Below are positions 11,217-23,899 of a DNA stretch of 64,000 bases, in pieces. Position 1 is the stretch's first letter; each line of letters begins with the position of its first letter. The notes beneath the pieces are model-generated. The model did no database searches, was not told the origin of the DNA, and worked only from the letters and a program-made list of their open reading frames with translations. The position numbers were made by a program, and so were the translations under genes. The DNA is from Dasypus novemcinctus (Eukaryota > Chordata > Mammalia > Cingulata > Dasypodidae), in assembly GCF_030445035.2 (NCBI RefSeq), contig NC_080675.1:64744544-64808543 (forward strand). Reading direction: 5' to 3'.

Positions 11217-11815
11217 ACTTTCTTTGGGTTTATGTATGTCATATCTTGTTTTTATTTCTTTTTGTCTTTTTTAGTTGTTCTTACACTCTCCTCCAACTCT
11301 GTCTCCTGTTATTTTCTTTCCTCCCGCAGAACCCCCCTTAGTATTTCTTGAAAGGCAGGTTTCTTATTGGCATACTCTCTTGGTTTCTGTTTATCTGTGA
11401 ATATTTTGAGTTCTCCATCATTTTTGAATGCCAGCTTTGCTGGATAGAGAATTCTGGGCTGGAATTTTTTTTCTTTTATTACCTTTACTATGCCATACCA
11501 TTGCCTTCTCCATGGTTTCAGATAAGGAATTAGCACTTAATCTTATTGAGTTTCCCTTTTATGTGATGCTTCTCTTTTCTCTTGTTGCCTTCAGTATTTT
11601 CCATTTTTCTTGAGCACTGAATAATTTGACAAGTGTATGTCTTAGAGTAGGCCTGTTGGGATTTATACTTTTTGGGGTGCATTGTGCTTCCTGGGCATGT
11701 ACATCCATCTCGCTTAATAGGGTTGGGAAATTTTCAGCCATTATTTCCTCCAGCACATCTTCTGTCCCTTTCCCTTCCCTTCTCCTTCTGGTGTCTATAA
11801 TGCATATGTTTGTGA
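11217..11815 (-). pseudogene. L1 ORF1 remnant, RRM and C-terminal domain
   Basis: Minus-strand frames 11,559-11,756 (AENFPTLLSE ... KWKILKATREKRSIT) and 11,309-11,536 (QPRILYPAKLAFKNDGELKIFTDKQK) are the RNA-recognition and C-terminal domains of L1 ORF1p, the trimeric RNA-binding chaperone. A frameshift separates them. They lie directly upstream of ORF2, as expected. Sequence before the conserved segment at about 11,810 (the coiled coil and N-terminus) is missing, and different DNA follows, so ORF1 is internally deleted. Confidence 0.87.
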
Positions 11816-12930
11816 GTCAACCAAACCCTAAGGAAAAACAGCCTTCCCTCTTAAGCCCCTGTGGAGCTTGTCAGGCTGCCAGTGTTTATCAATTACCCTG
11901 CAGCTTTCTCGATGCAGATTTTGAAGTGGAAAAATAAGAGACCCAAGGGAAACTAATACAAGGAAAATGTCTATGTTTTCCCTGTCCTAAAGTATCAGCT
12001 AGATGTTTAATATCCCAGTGGTTCACTACCCCAAGAGGAGCTGGGAATCAAACTAGAGACCTTGTATATTCAAGGAGGAAATCCTCCACTGAGTAAACTT
12101 ACTTGGGTTGATTAGCTATTTAGAAAGAGTCCCCTGGGGCAGGATTGACTTTGCAATTGGATAAATTGCTGATTAGGAATCTGTCCTTCCCCCTTTTTAT
12201 TCTAAATGCTTTCACTCCAGGGCAGCAGGAAGCAATAGCCTGTGTGAGAGTTATCTTTTGAAATTCAGATGAGACCCTGTGACTTAATTCACCACAGAAT
12301 AAAATGACTCTCAGTCTTTTTGAGAGAGCTCACCCACACCTTGCTGGGAGCCCTAAATATGCTCTTGGAAACTTATTAAGCACTTACTACTGTCACTCTC
12401 CCTTAGGAGCATTGCACAGGACTATTAATTTTCTGACTCCACCTTCTCCCAGACCAATTTTCCCTATCCCAGAGCAGTTAGGTAAATCAGGCACCTCAGC
12501 AGATTTGCCACTCCCCTCTTCCTGGTTTCTCCTCAAGCCAGCTGGCATGCTCCCCAAAACACAAAGAAGGCCTTCCAGGCAATTGAACCTGCACTCAGGG
12601 AACCCCTTTCCACCTTCACCAGAAGCCTCCCACTTGGAGTTTGTCTCCTCTGGCTGGGTAACTGGGCAAGGGTCAGGGATAACTGCAGCATCCTGCCCTT
12701 AGGGATGTCATCCCACAGCTCCAGCCTCAAGCACCAAAAACTCATGGTTCTACCTTGAGCAATCACTCTTTTTGTCACACTTTCTCCAGAACAATGCCTG
12801 AAGCCTCCTGCTTTGTGGGTTCCCAAAACAGCTCACTCAGACAGGATTTTGCCCCCTCCAGCTGCTTTTTGTAGGAGAGATGATGTGGGTGCATTTACTC
12901 TGATGCCATCTTCAGAAGTACCTCCACCAT
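11816..12930 (-). mobile_element. probable L1 5'UTR of the minus-strand L1
   Basis: This block is GC-richer than its surroundings and directly abuts ORF1 debris. Reading the minus strand from about 12,930, it starts near a GAAGATGGC phrase, similar to how L1 5'UTRs often begin. It contains no convincing protein; the 132- and 97-codon frames at 12,304-12,826 overlap on opposite strands and look fortuitous. I infer 5'UTR from position and from the ending of recognisable repeat near 12,930. It could instead be unrelated DNA joined by deletion. Confidence 0.5.
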
Positions 12931-14640
12931 TTTCTTTTTACGTAAGAAGTAATGAGGCATAGACAGGACTTAGCCAATGTAAAATTTTGAGCAGTAAGTC
13001 TAGTCTGGGCCTCAATCTTGTAGAGAAACAAATTGTGCCCAGGTTTCTGAGAGCTCCTATAAGAATCCCTAACCTACTGCGTCATGGGAGGTATATCATA
13101 GAAAAATAGAGAATGTTTGCCTTCACTTTTCCTAAAAATATCTTACTTTTAATTACCAGGAAGATTAGATCTGTAGCAATTATGCTGACTCTGAAGAATA
13201 AAGAAACATTTTGTCCAAAAAGACCATATAGTTACTGTCTAAATTAGGCACCTAGGTTAACAAGTCAAAGTGCTGGGAAGACTGGAGTACTATACCCCTT
13301 AAGTATTTGCATTTCAAAGAAGACTGAAACCCAGGACCTTGGATATATCTCTAAGTCATAGAGACTCTGGGTTTCATCTTGTCCTTACTGGGATGTATTT
13401 ATACTACAAAAGATTAAAATGAAAACCTGGGGTTTTTTCCATCCCATCTCCCAGGAGAAAATGATTGTGTCTCTTTTTTTAAGCTGGAAGGAGGAGACAA
13501 CTCACTGTATTTCCTGTATGTTTGCAGAGAAAATTCATTTTATTCCATCCTTTATCTATGGAGTTTCTTCTCACTCATATGGGAGATTTTTCCATCTTAT
13601 TTTCCTCATTAGTCCAGAGATAAGGACTGGGGTAAAGGGATGAACACAGTTACATTGTGCGAATGACAATAACTGAGCTGTCTCTTATCCAGAACACCTG
13701 GTGTGCACAATCGAAAACTAAATAAATGTGAAAATTAAAATCCAACAAAACCAAACAACGTAACCCCAGATTGATTATTAAACCACAAACTAAGAAACTC
13801 TTTTCTTTTAATACTCTAAAACTGTAATAAACTTTAATAAATAATTAGTGTGGTAATTGAACAAAAAAGGGAGATTAGAACAAAGTATATAAGCCAGAAG
13901 TATGTCCAAATTTTTTAATGGATTACCCATTGTACAATGATGGATTATTTCATTGTCTTTGTATTAATTTTTAATATTTTGAAAATATCAATTTTGACAC
14001 TCACCTCATAAATTCAAAGAAATTCCATGATATTAAAGAATTTAACTTTTTTATGTGAGGCACAAAAAATTTGAGGGCAACTAAGTTGAAAGTGATTAAA
14101 TAGGAAGGAATAAGTTCTAAGATTAGGGGGAACAAAATAAATTTAAATATTAAAAAATGATTAACTTGGCAATAAAACAAAAAGTATTATGAAAATAAAG
14201 ATATATGAAATATTTGTTATTATTCCAAGTAAATTTAAGAGTAATATCAAATAATAACTTTGCAAATTATAATAATATGGAAAACATTTTCAGAGAAACA
14301 AACAATTAAGACAAGAAATAAACAAATGTGGAAAATGGTGAAATGTACTGTCCATGTAATATGTGAATTAAAATAAGAATGCAACAGAATTGATTCTTAT
14401 ATAGCAAATGCTTAACAATAGTGGAATCAAATTTTCTTGTTTCAATAAAATGTATATATTAACTGGTACTTGGAGAAAAATAATGAAAATGTTCTTTTTG
14501 AAAGCAAAAGATATAACGTTTAAAGACAGTGAAATATTCATAAAATTTGAATCAATGTGATTTTTTAAATCTAAAGCTATATATTTAAATATCAAACCAT
14601 AAATTCTGATATTATATGTCCTGTATTTTTCAAACTTGTT
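12931..14640. other. intergenic AT-rich DNA, nothing recognised
   Basis: I see no gene, RNA gene or named repeat here. From about 13,690 to 14,640 the sequence is strongly A/T-rich with only short chance frames (for example a 75-codon hydrophobic one on the minus strand at 14,368-14,595). Confidence 0.5.
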
Positions 14641-14649
14641 TGCTATTTA

Positions 14650-16560
14650 CTGATGTTACTTTGTTGTCAGTTTTTATAAATATCTTATGTGATTTTGAAA
14701 AGAATGTGAATACCTTCCTCTGAGGCACAGGTTTTATGGAATTGATGCTCAATTCCTTCATATAGTAATATTTTATCCTTTCAATCTCTGAATTTTTGAG
14801 GAGAGTATATTAAATTCTTCAATTATGACACCTTTTTTTTTTTTCAGAAGGTACCCAAGATTGAACCCAGGACCTTGTACATGGAAAGCAGGATCTCAAC
14901 CCCTGAGCTACATCGACTACCCAATGACAGTTGGTCATAAGTGTTTAAGAGGTACCAGGGATCAAACCCAAGACCTTATACATGGAAAGCAGGTGCTCAA
15001 TCACTTAAGTTACATCTGCTTTCCATGACTATTTTTTAGTTTAATTTCTCCTTGTAGTTTTCCTCTTATTAGTCCATAACTTTGTTGTTAGATGCATTAA
15101 AGTTTATTTTTATATCTCACATTTTCCTTCAATTCTTTTTGCCTCGAATTCTCAGTCGATTCTAAAATTGTTACATTTGCTTTTTAATCATTCATTTGCA
15201 TGAGTTTTATCCCTTTATATTCAACTTTTAATCATAATTTTGTTTTATTGAGACCTTCGTAAATTGCCTGCATTTCAATTTTGTTGTTTATTCCTAATTT
15301 GTTGTCATTTTACTAATCTTATATTCTTTATATTTTAATGGTACATTTAACCCATTTACACATATCAAGATTGCAGCATTTTTTAAAACATTTCCATTTT
15401 ATTCTCTTTTCTAATCATCATGCTTTCTTTTTTCCCCCTTATTCCTGTGTCTCTTTGTAATTATCTTGCTTCCTTTTATCTATTTCCAACCTTCCCAACA
15501 GATTGGAAATTTTGACTTTACCTCTATTTTCTTAATGGCTATTATTTAAAATGTTAATAATATTGCTGTAGTCAATGAATATCTGAATTATTGTTCATAA
15601 ATATTAATAGACAAAGGCTTAATACTTCTTCAGTTCTCCCTGCTCTCTCCCCTTCTACCTTACCATCTCTAATGCTGATGCTATCTAGAGTTTATATTTA
15701 AGATATACCTTTTACAATCAAAACTTCATTTGACTTAATAAATGTTAATGATCTATTTATCATTATTTCTTTCATTTTACAGATTACTTTTGCATTAATT
15801 TTAATATAAAATACCCTGATAATAGTGACATTTTTCTTCTCCATCTATCAATGTTTTCAGAATAAGTTTGTGAATGGTAAATGGTACATTTTTAATAATT
15901 TGTCTGAAAATGTCTATTTTTACCTCACATTTGAGTGGTAGGGTGGGTATATAATTAAACATTTAAGGTATTTTTTTTCACAACTTTGTAAATATAGTGC
16001 ATTATTTCTTTTGAGTAGTGTTACAAAAAGGAAACTTGATGCCAATCTGACTGTTGCTCTTTTGTATATTTATATAAAGCACATTGTTCCTTCTTTTAAA
16101 TTATGTGTATATATGTAGGTAAATAAAGGACAATATGTATTGCCTCTTTGGAAGCATAGAAAAATTTTCTCATTATTCTTTGGTATTCTGATTGTTCACC
16201 AGAAAATGTATTAATTTTTATATATTACCTGCAATTTATGAGTGCTCTTATAATTTGTCATTATTCAGTTTTAGGCAGTTTCTTCCTATTATTTCTTTGC
16301 ATATTACTTTATCTTCATTTCCTAGTCAATTTGACTGAGACTTCTATTTTCTAGAGGCCAACATTTTAGACACATTCCAATCTCCCAGGCTCTTAACTTA
16401 TTTTCATGCTTTTCATTTTACTTTGGCAATTGGGAAGATTTCTTCCTGTTAACATTTTGGCTGACTTTCTCTTCACTAGTGCACATCATGCTATTGAGCT
16501 ATTTATATTTCTGTTGTTGTTTAATTAGAAAAAACTTGAATCATGAGACAGACATGCATT
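14650..16560 (-). mobile_element. ancient L1 fragment (ORF2 start and ORF1 regions)
   Basis: The plus-strand text follows the reverse complement of old L1 in order: an endonuclease-region phrase (about 14,800), interrupted by a SINE, then about 15,040-15,360, then ORF1-region phrases at about 15,880-16,420 (for example the 'tattatttctttgcatatt' segment typical of the RRM region). Divergence is high and no frame is open. It is older than the L1 copies elsewhere in the window. Confidence 0.6.
14831..15025 (-). repeat. tRNA-Ala-like xenarthran SINE, two tRNA-like units
   Basis: A T-rich run at 14,833-14,844 is the A tail in reverse. Two related units follow, about 14,846-14,925 and 14,950-15,025. 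Each reads on the minus strand as a tRNA-like head with an A box resembling TAGCTCAGTGG (degraded) and a B box (GGTTCAATC in one, GGTTTGATCCC in the other), plus a 'CTTTCCATGTA' segment between them. This matches the DAS-type SINEs of armadillos and relatives, transcribed by RNA polymerase III and moved by L1. Short atgac repeats at its ends may be the target duplication. Confidence 0.8.
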
Positions 16561-16616
16561 TTATCTTTGTAGGATCTTTTCAACCTGATGAAGCCACTGA
16601 AAGGAGTCATGAGATC

Positions 16617-17072
16617 TGTGATAGTTAGGCTATTGTGTCAACTTGCCAGGTAATTGTGCCCAACTGTTTGGTCAAGCAAACACTAGGCTAAATATAACGC
16701 AAGGGCATTTATGGACTTTAGTCACCATTGACTTTACTGCAGTGGTAAATCATAGATAGCTGATTACAATTACATTAATCAGGGAGATTGCCATCATCAA
16801 TGAGTGATGCTTTATCCAATCAGTTGAATGCCTTAAAGTAGAAGTGATTCCAGCATTGAGTGAGAATTTCCCAGCTCATCTTTGGAAAGCCAATGTCTCC
16901 CAGAACCCATCAAGAACTTTCATTTGACCTTCATTGGAACCCTTCGTTGCAGCCTGCCTGCAGAACCTGGACTTGTACATCTATATGGCTGCATGAGAGA
17001 CTCATAAAATCACATATGATTGACAGATATCTCTTGTTGATTCTGTTTCCCTAGAGAACCCTGATTAATACA
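16617..17072 (+). repeat. solo ERV-L-type (MLT2-like) LTR
   Basis: This 456-bp LTR starts TGTGATAGTTAGGC and ends CTGATTAATACA. It is the same family and the same length as the provirus LTR at 8,085-8,540, in opposite orientation. No viral interior flanks it, so it is a solo LTR left by recombination between two LTRs. I cannot see a clear 5-bp target duplication (gagatc before, aaaatg after). Confidence 0.85.
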
Positions 17073-18100
17073 AAATGCCTGTTATCCAACTCAGGATAAA
17101 GACAAAAGAAAATTATCCCAATAACAGGAAAACAAATCCAGGATGATAGCTGTGCAATAGGCCTGAGAGAAACTGTGCAACAGACCTTCATATAGAAGAA
17201 TAATTGAGATTTCCAAAAAGAAAATTTCCAAGAAATAAAATGGAAACCAATTCATTGCATGGTTTTAATTGACCATGTAGAAAGTTAAGCTAACACCCTA
17301 TTGGAGATTATGGAAAAAGTTAGTAGCAGATTCAAGGAAAATTGAGTAAATTATTAAACAAGAAATTATTAGCTAAACAAACCAGAAATTAATTAAAAAA
17401 ACATAATCATTGAACACTAAAATGTTCAACTATGAATAAAATCTGAATAAACGTAATAACATAAACAGTTTGATTTAGGTAAGTTGTAATATATCCATAG
17501 TAGGTGACGGGAAGTAAAAACAGAAAGAATGGCATACAGATCTAAACTGATGCACAAAGATCTAAATCTTCATCTACCATAAAAAGGAGTCAACTTTTGT
17601 TTTCTAAAATTGATTAATCAAAAGATAGTAGTGTATGCACGTTATTCAGAATTATGGAACTATGAAAATAAAAATGGTAGCTGGGTCAATGATGTTGGTG
17701 AGGTGGGAAACTAGAGAATAGTGAAAAGACGTCATTAGAGGATATGTTTTTTTTTAGTTTTGCATTTCTCTTGATTTTGAAAACTATGTTCATAAACCAC
17801 TTGGATAAAATTAAAAGGAAAAATTCTAAAATTTAGCCTTGGAAATAAAAATATATAATTTTATATACATATATATATATATATAGTGGTAGGATAGAAG
17901 ATAGGAGATAAAGCTTAGAAAATCTCCCAGAAGGTAGAACAAAATTTTGAAAATTATGAGTAAATAATAAAAAAACAAATGTGATTACTTTCAACAAGCT
18001 TGTCATATAAATTTTAGAACAAACAAAACAGATATAAGGGAGGTAAAAAAATATCCAAAGACATTGCAGAAATCAAAACATAAAAGGTCGATCTTGAATT
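17073..18100. other. AT-rich DNA with a short TA microsatellite
   Basis: No gene seen. A TA-repeat stretch lies at about 17,860-17,886. Some A-rich phrases could be decayed L1, but I cannot anchor them. Confidence 0.4.
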
Positions 18101-18680
18101 GTTTTCTTCAGACCCATCTCCTGACAGCCTCCAACTTCCACACATAATTTCATAATCCAAACACTCTGCTACTTCTCCTCCCACCATTTCTCAAACTTAT
18201 CATGCTCTCCTTTGAATCTTGATCCCTCTCTCCTCAGTGGCTTCCCAGATCAATGCCTTTCCCAGGGGCAATGGGAGGTGGGGAGGAGAAGCATCCCAAA
18301 CTTTTACGGCAGCAGTGTCCCTCAGGGATTCTGGCAGAGCCCCCATGGAGAATCCCCAAGTCTGATTCCCACTCAATGTCTTTCCAATGACTTTCCCACC
18401 CCTTCTTCCTCCCAAGAGGTCCCCCATCAACCCAGGTACTCCACAAACAAGCTCCCTTGAGAGCCTTCTAGCCCTTATAGCTGCTGGAGGCCATCCTTTT
18501 GTCACCTGGTGATCAGACACCCCTGCACTGGTCCCTCCATCTCCTCCTCCATCCCATTCACCAGGTCTTACTCATGAACATGGAAGGCTTACACTCAGTG
18601 GTCCATCATTAAATCCTGCTCAGGGGATGATCTGAAGAATGAATGACCACCCAGGGCTCTTGGTGGGGTGACTTGGATCT
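18100..18680. other. GC-richer unassigned segment
   Basis: Base composition rises sharply against AT-rich flanks. A 106-codon minus-strand frame (18,200-18,520) and an 82-codon plus-strand frame (18,212-18,460) overlap on opposite strands. Neither has a recognisable domain, signal peptide or motif, and I do not claim a gene. It could be an old repeat interior, a decayed retrocopy or a conserved noncoding element. Confidence 0.3.
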
Positions 18681-18689
18681 TCGCAGGCT

Positions 18690-18965
18690 GAAAGGAGAAG
18701 GCCGAGATCATGGCTTAGATCCAGGACTACTATCCCTCACATTCCTGGGTCTCTTTTGCCCAAGAAGGAAGCTTCTCTCACTCTTTGCATCTCCTGAATT
18801 CTGAGCTCTCACCAATAGTGTACCTTCCCACTGCCCAAAAGTCCACCTCACCCTCCAAATTTTCCAGGGGCCACTGCCAGTTTCTAAGTCCAGGAGGGGC
18901 AGAGACTGTGCGTATCCCAGGACTTGGCAGATGTGGATGCTCAATAAATATTTGTTGAAAGATAC
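18690..18965 (+). repeat. L2-like LINE 3' end
   Basis: The stretch ends with GGATGCTCAATAAATATTTGTTGAA at 18,938-18,962, the common terminal phrase of L2/MIR-class repeats, preceded by the usual 'aggggcagagactgtg' phrase. This gives plus orientation. Confidence 0.6.
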
Positions 18966-19199
18966 AAAAGGATCACTAGAGTATTTATTCTCTCTCCCAC
19001 CTCTGCACTCCGGATCACTATACAGCCTTAAACATTGTTTTAATTCCTTCATTTTTTTTTAGCTTAGAGAAAGAATCCTCATTTTCCCTATTCAACCTAA
19101 TATTCATGCCAGTTTTTGCACCTTGTATTTAAAGTCATGTTGGGTCACAGGCCATAGGGCTCCACTTGCATTCCAGAACTCATTATTTCAGTTTCATAC

Positions 19200-19595
19200 A
19201 GCACAAAGAGCTATCCTTCCCTTTTCTTTTCAATTTTGGCACTCACATCTCAGAGGAGTTTTAATAGGTTCGCAGTCCTGCCTCTGCCACTGTCTCTCTG
19301 TTGTCCTCACATCTTCCTGTATGTGCTTTCCTCTGCCTGGAAGTTTATCTCTGGCGTAGCCTTGGTCTCAGTTTTAATGGCTTTTCTTCCTGGAAACTTT
19401 CACTGATAGGGATTCCTCTTCACACTCTTATGACCCCCTCTGATACTCGTACTTGCACATTTAAGCGGTCTCAGCAATTCTACTTCTGTGTAACCCCACT
19501 CCCAACTTTAATCCTCACAAAGGCAAGGAATGTGCCCTTATTATATGCTGTGTTGGGTTCTTAATAATTATTTTTTCAGTAAATGAATGACGATT
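19200..19595 (+). repeat. L2-like LINE 3' end (second copy)
   Basis: Phrases follow the L2 3' consensus order: 'tgcctggaag', 'gggattcctcttcac', 'aaggcaaggaatgtg', and an ending similar to 'cagtaaatgaatgac'. Its 78- and 87-codon frames are incidental. Confidence 0.55.
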
Positions 19596-19599
19596 CCAG

Positions 19600-22430
19600 C
19601 TGTAACTATGCTACCCAACAGTATACCAGCTCATTCATATGCTAAGAGGTTTGATTTTCCTTATTAGACATTAAGTGACAGAAACAAATACTTTGCTTCC
19701 ATTTCCAAGTGAGGGAAGATCATGAATTATTATACATAAACTCAGAGCTTTGTCAGATGGTCCAAAGCCTTGCTTGAAATTTAATACCCAGTAATATGTT
19801 TAATTTTTATAAGTTTCTCCCAGTAATCTAATATTCTCGTATTCTTACATAGATATTATCATTATTTATAACTATAAACATAATTTCTCTATAATATGAA
19901 ATAAAATAAGCATCTCTTTTAGAGCTAAATTTTTAAAAATACATCTTTTTAACAATTTTTCAGGTTCATCACATTCACCCTGAAGCAGTAGTTTCTTAGT
20001 GCTACATAAATAAAAATTAGACTATGATAGTAAGGAAAATTCATTGTATATGTGATTTCTCTCTAGTGGTTATTGCTTAGAGACAGACTAAATGATCACA
20101 TAAAGAGCTCGAGAAAGTTAATGTATTGCTGTTATTTATAGGTGCATTTAAAGAACTTTGCATTTGCCATGTCATTTTATTTTCTTTGTCATTCATTAAT
20201 TTTTAAATCAATAGTTCATGATCAGATGTATAAACTTTAAAATAGTGTATACATTTTATTCTCTGAACTTTGAAATATAATGCTTATGTACCACTACTGA
20301 GAAAAAATATATAATAAGTAATAGTATCACATATAGGCAAATCACATAAAGAGTCCTGTTCTTCAAATCTTTGAATAAAATCATAGTTTTTATTTTATTG
20401 TGGTCTACATCCAAGGCATTTTTTCTGATTATTCAAAGACTATGCCAACTACTTTAAATATGAAAAACATGACATTTTTTCCTTTTAGCTGATAATGATT
20501 AATGTTTGTATATTTTAATTTCTCTGAACAACATGATATGTAACAAGATTAATATTTCATTTTTGCACTTCTACCAATTTTTTTCAGTCAATTAATCAGA
20601 TTTAAATTCAGTTCAAATTGTTAGAATGTGTGCTTGCCACCAGGGAATGCTATCCCTGGGTATTGTGCAGACAACTGAAAGTTTGATACAATGATAAAGT
20701 GCTTTAAGGATATCAAAAAGCATTCTGCATTGAAAATAAAAAGAAAAGACAAGCTAATAATACAAATCAGGGGTAAAAAACAGCACTGAGAATTCATTTA
20801 CATAAAAGAAAGTAAAATACATGCCAATTAACTAGCCTTATTAAAACCCTTATTAAAAAAGAAGTCAAAAGTGTGTTAATAGTCCTAAGACTCAGGATTC
20901 CTTCTTCATTAGTAATTTTAAAAATAATCACCATATTAATTTATCTTCTGTCCAATAATTTGTTGCTCATGGCTCCAACTGGTCCTTAACATGGACATAA
21001 CCTGTTAACGAAAAATACGCCAGAAACTGAATATATTTTAAATGTTTTCTTTTAAAGTCAGTTAGGATAGTACTCCTCATATTTTCAAAATCATTGTTTA
21101 TTTATTAATATGTTTATTTATTAATATTAATATTACCTGAAGACATATAATGCTACAGTGTTTCCAAAAATCCTTATCATTTAGATATGTGAAAGTGATG
21201 TGATTTTAGTGCTGAAACCCAAACTACAGCTTGTTCTATCATTTTCTCCTCTTCTTGGATATTAATATACTCAATACCTCAATAAGGTTTATTTAAGATC
21301 ATGTTCATTATGTGATAGACGTTCAATCTTATTTTGTTCTTTAGTCAGTTGATACTGATAATATTTACATTAACCAGGTATTCATCAAAACACAAATGCC
21401 TTTAGCAAAAGAAATTAGAAAATAATTGAGCTAAAACTGTATTTCATTTGTATTATCAGGAATAATCCTTTACTTAATAAAGGTGATCTATTGATTGACA
21501 CTGTTACTCTGTTGGTTGATCCAAGTTTTTTTTTTTTCCTGCAGCAATGTGTGAACAAACATAAAGTCATGTTTCCATAGTATAAAAGCTTGTGTTTCCT
21601 GCTCATGATTGCTGCCTCAACTTGCTCAGTGAAACAAAATATTTTCTAGTTATTACTGGGAGTCTAAAAAGGAGACTGTCAATTGTGCTTATAACTGAAT
21701 GTCGCCCTTGGAGTTGGCACACAAGGTCTTCCCTTGCTGCTCCAGCTCTTATACTGTTACCCAGCTCCCTCTGCCTCTCTCTGTCCATTGTTCTTTAAAT
21801 CACACTAAGGAGGTAGTCTTTCCTGCCTGTTGATAGTTTTTTAAGAGATCAGTAATGTCCTTGCAAAGATCTTTTCCCCATATATTCCAAGAATTGCCAC
21901 TCTTTGTGACACAAGCGCAGTACCAGGTTCTGAATAGAGTCCAAAAAAATGGCTATCTTCTCTCTAAGAACTAAAATGGTTTATCTGCACCTCAAACAAT
22001 ATTCAGGCCAAAAATTTCAAGAAGTTACTGATGAAAGTAATTTTTTCTGCTTCTCCCGTCAGCTGTTTGTTGCCTACAAGCAACACTCAAAAGTATCAAC
22101 AACAAAAACTGCACTTGGCTTACTATAAAAATAACCTCTCTCTATTCAAATACATACAAATTAATATCTGTCCCACTTCCTGACTCCATCATACATGTAA
22201 ATAAAGCAAGTTTATTGGACTTATATGCAGACATATAACTCTGGCACATCTGTACTCACTAATATATATTTTCCAATGAGAATAAACTTCCAGTTAACTG
22301 TTTCCCCATGAGTTAATTAAATCTAAAGTTTATTATGGTAATTTGCATTCTGCCCCAAAGATAAATGTGAGTATCCACATCTAGAAACAAAAGAAAATAC
22401 TTAAAAATTTTAAATGACTATTTCTGCCTA
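19600..22430. other. AT-rich DNA, nothing recognised
   Basis: There is no open frame above 68 codons and no recognisable RNA gene. Short direct repeats of TTTATTTATTAATA occur at about 21,095-21,130. A T-run lies at 21,527-21,538. Confidence 0.45.
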
Positions 22431-22439
22431 ACCTATCAA

Positions 22440-23899
22440 AAATAATAGCCTGGCTCCACATGAATCAACATAAGAGAGTGAGAGGTTTAAGGTTCTGTTC
22501 CTCCACAGAAGCTCTGAACAACAAGCAAGAACTGGCAGAAACATGTTTCTCCAAGCTCCAGAAAATAGTTAAAGGATTGCAATAACAGGGAAAGCACTGA
22601 ATCAAGAAAAAAGCAACTTAAAAGGAGCCTGTGGTACACTGGCTAGCTTCTCTCTTATCCCCTCAGCAGTTCAGTGCATGAAGAAATTGCTTCCTAGGGA
22701 AGTCTAAACAGGAAATTCCTGTGGTCACATGTCCCAGATGATAAACATGTGCAGAAAGAATTATGGAGGCCCCTATCCTTTGGCCTGGAGGTATTCTTTA
22801 AACTCAGTGTATACTTAAACATGGACAGAGAGAAGTGGCACAAAACAATCTGCGAAGACTAGACAAGGTGGGTTCCTTCTCCTTCTTCTCCTTCTCCTTC
22901 TCCTTCTCCTTCTCCTTCTCCTCCTTCTCCTTCTCCTTCATTAGTTCCTGGCATTCAAGGAAAGCTCTGTTATAACACTAGCTTAAGGAACAGATACCTC
23001 AGATTCTACATTCCAAAAATAACATTAAAATATCAAAAGCATCAAACTGCCCAGGTTTCAACAAAATATTACAAAACATATGAAGGAATGGGAAGTTATG
23101 GTCTAGACAAAGGAGAAGATTAAAACATTGGAAACCATCAGTGAGGAAGCTCAGACCTAGCACATACCAGATAAAGACTTAAAAATATGTCTTAAATATG
23201 TCCTAAATATACTGAAAGAGTTAAAGGAAAACATGTACAAAGAACTAAAGGAAATCGGGAATACGGTAGATGAACATAAAGAGATTGGAATTATGAAAAG
23301 TCACCAAACAGAGGTGAAGACCACAGTACCAACAGTTAACAATTCCTTAGATATATTCAGCAGCAGATTAGAGCTTGAAGAAGAAAGAATGAGTGAACAG
23401 AAAGATAAGAAAATTGAAATAATACAATCTGAGGAGCAGAAAGAAGGAAGCATGAAGAAAAAGAAACAGAGACTGAGAAACCTGTAGGATGCCATCAAAC
23501 ATATCACAATACACATTATGTGAATCTCAAAAGAAGAAAGAAGAGAAGGGATCAGAATGAATGTTCAAAGAAATAATGACTGAAAACTTACCAAATTTAA
23601 TAAAAGATATGAACATACACTATCTAAGATGCTCAACAAACTCCAAACAGGCTAGTGCCAAATAGAGCCACACTGTGCCATGTTATAATCAAGTGCCAAA
23701 GATAAAGACATAATTTTGAAAGCTGTAAGAGAGAAGCAATGTATCACAAATAAGAGAGTTGCAATATGAATAAGTACCAGTTTCTCTTCAGAAACTATGG
23801 AAGCAAGAAGGCAGTGGGGAGATATATTTAATGCACTGAAAGTAAAACATTTCCAACCAAAAATTCTGTATTTGGCACCACTGACTTTCAAAAATGAGG
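22440..23899 (+). mobile_element. older L1/HAL1-like element: 5'UTR and ORF1, left half
   Basis: About 22,440-23,050 is 5'UTR-like and holds a pyrimidine microsatellite. From about 23,100 the plus strand reads as decayed L1 ORF1. The frame 23,233-23,487 is very rich in Lys and Glu with heptad-like spacing (KELKEIGNTVDEHKEIG), the ORF1p coiled coil, and 23,560-23,890 is the RRM/C-terminal region. The match stops at about 23,899 within ORF1 and resumes at about 28,371, because a younger L1 inserted there. After ORF1, the right half goes to UTR-like sequence without clear ORF2, so it may be a HAL1-type (ORF1-only) element. Confidence 0.72.
22873..22940 (+). repeat. CTTCTC-type pyrimidine microsatellite
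   Basis: There are about ten imperfect repeats of ccttct/ccttctc within the older L1 5'UTR. One strand is all pyrimidine, which can form triplex structures. Confidence 0.9.

Noticed and set aside
12304..12826. Genes from the 132-codon plus and 97-codon minus frames
   Set aside because: Opposing overlapping frames without motifs, in a probable L1 5'UTR.
14846..15025. True tRNA genes
   Set aside because: The tRNA-like heads are degraded and sit before an A tail; they are SINE parts.
22873..22940. CRISPR-like array
   Set aside because: Pure simple-sequence repeat without spacers, in a mammalian genome.
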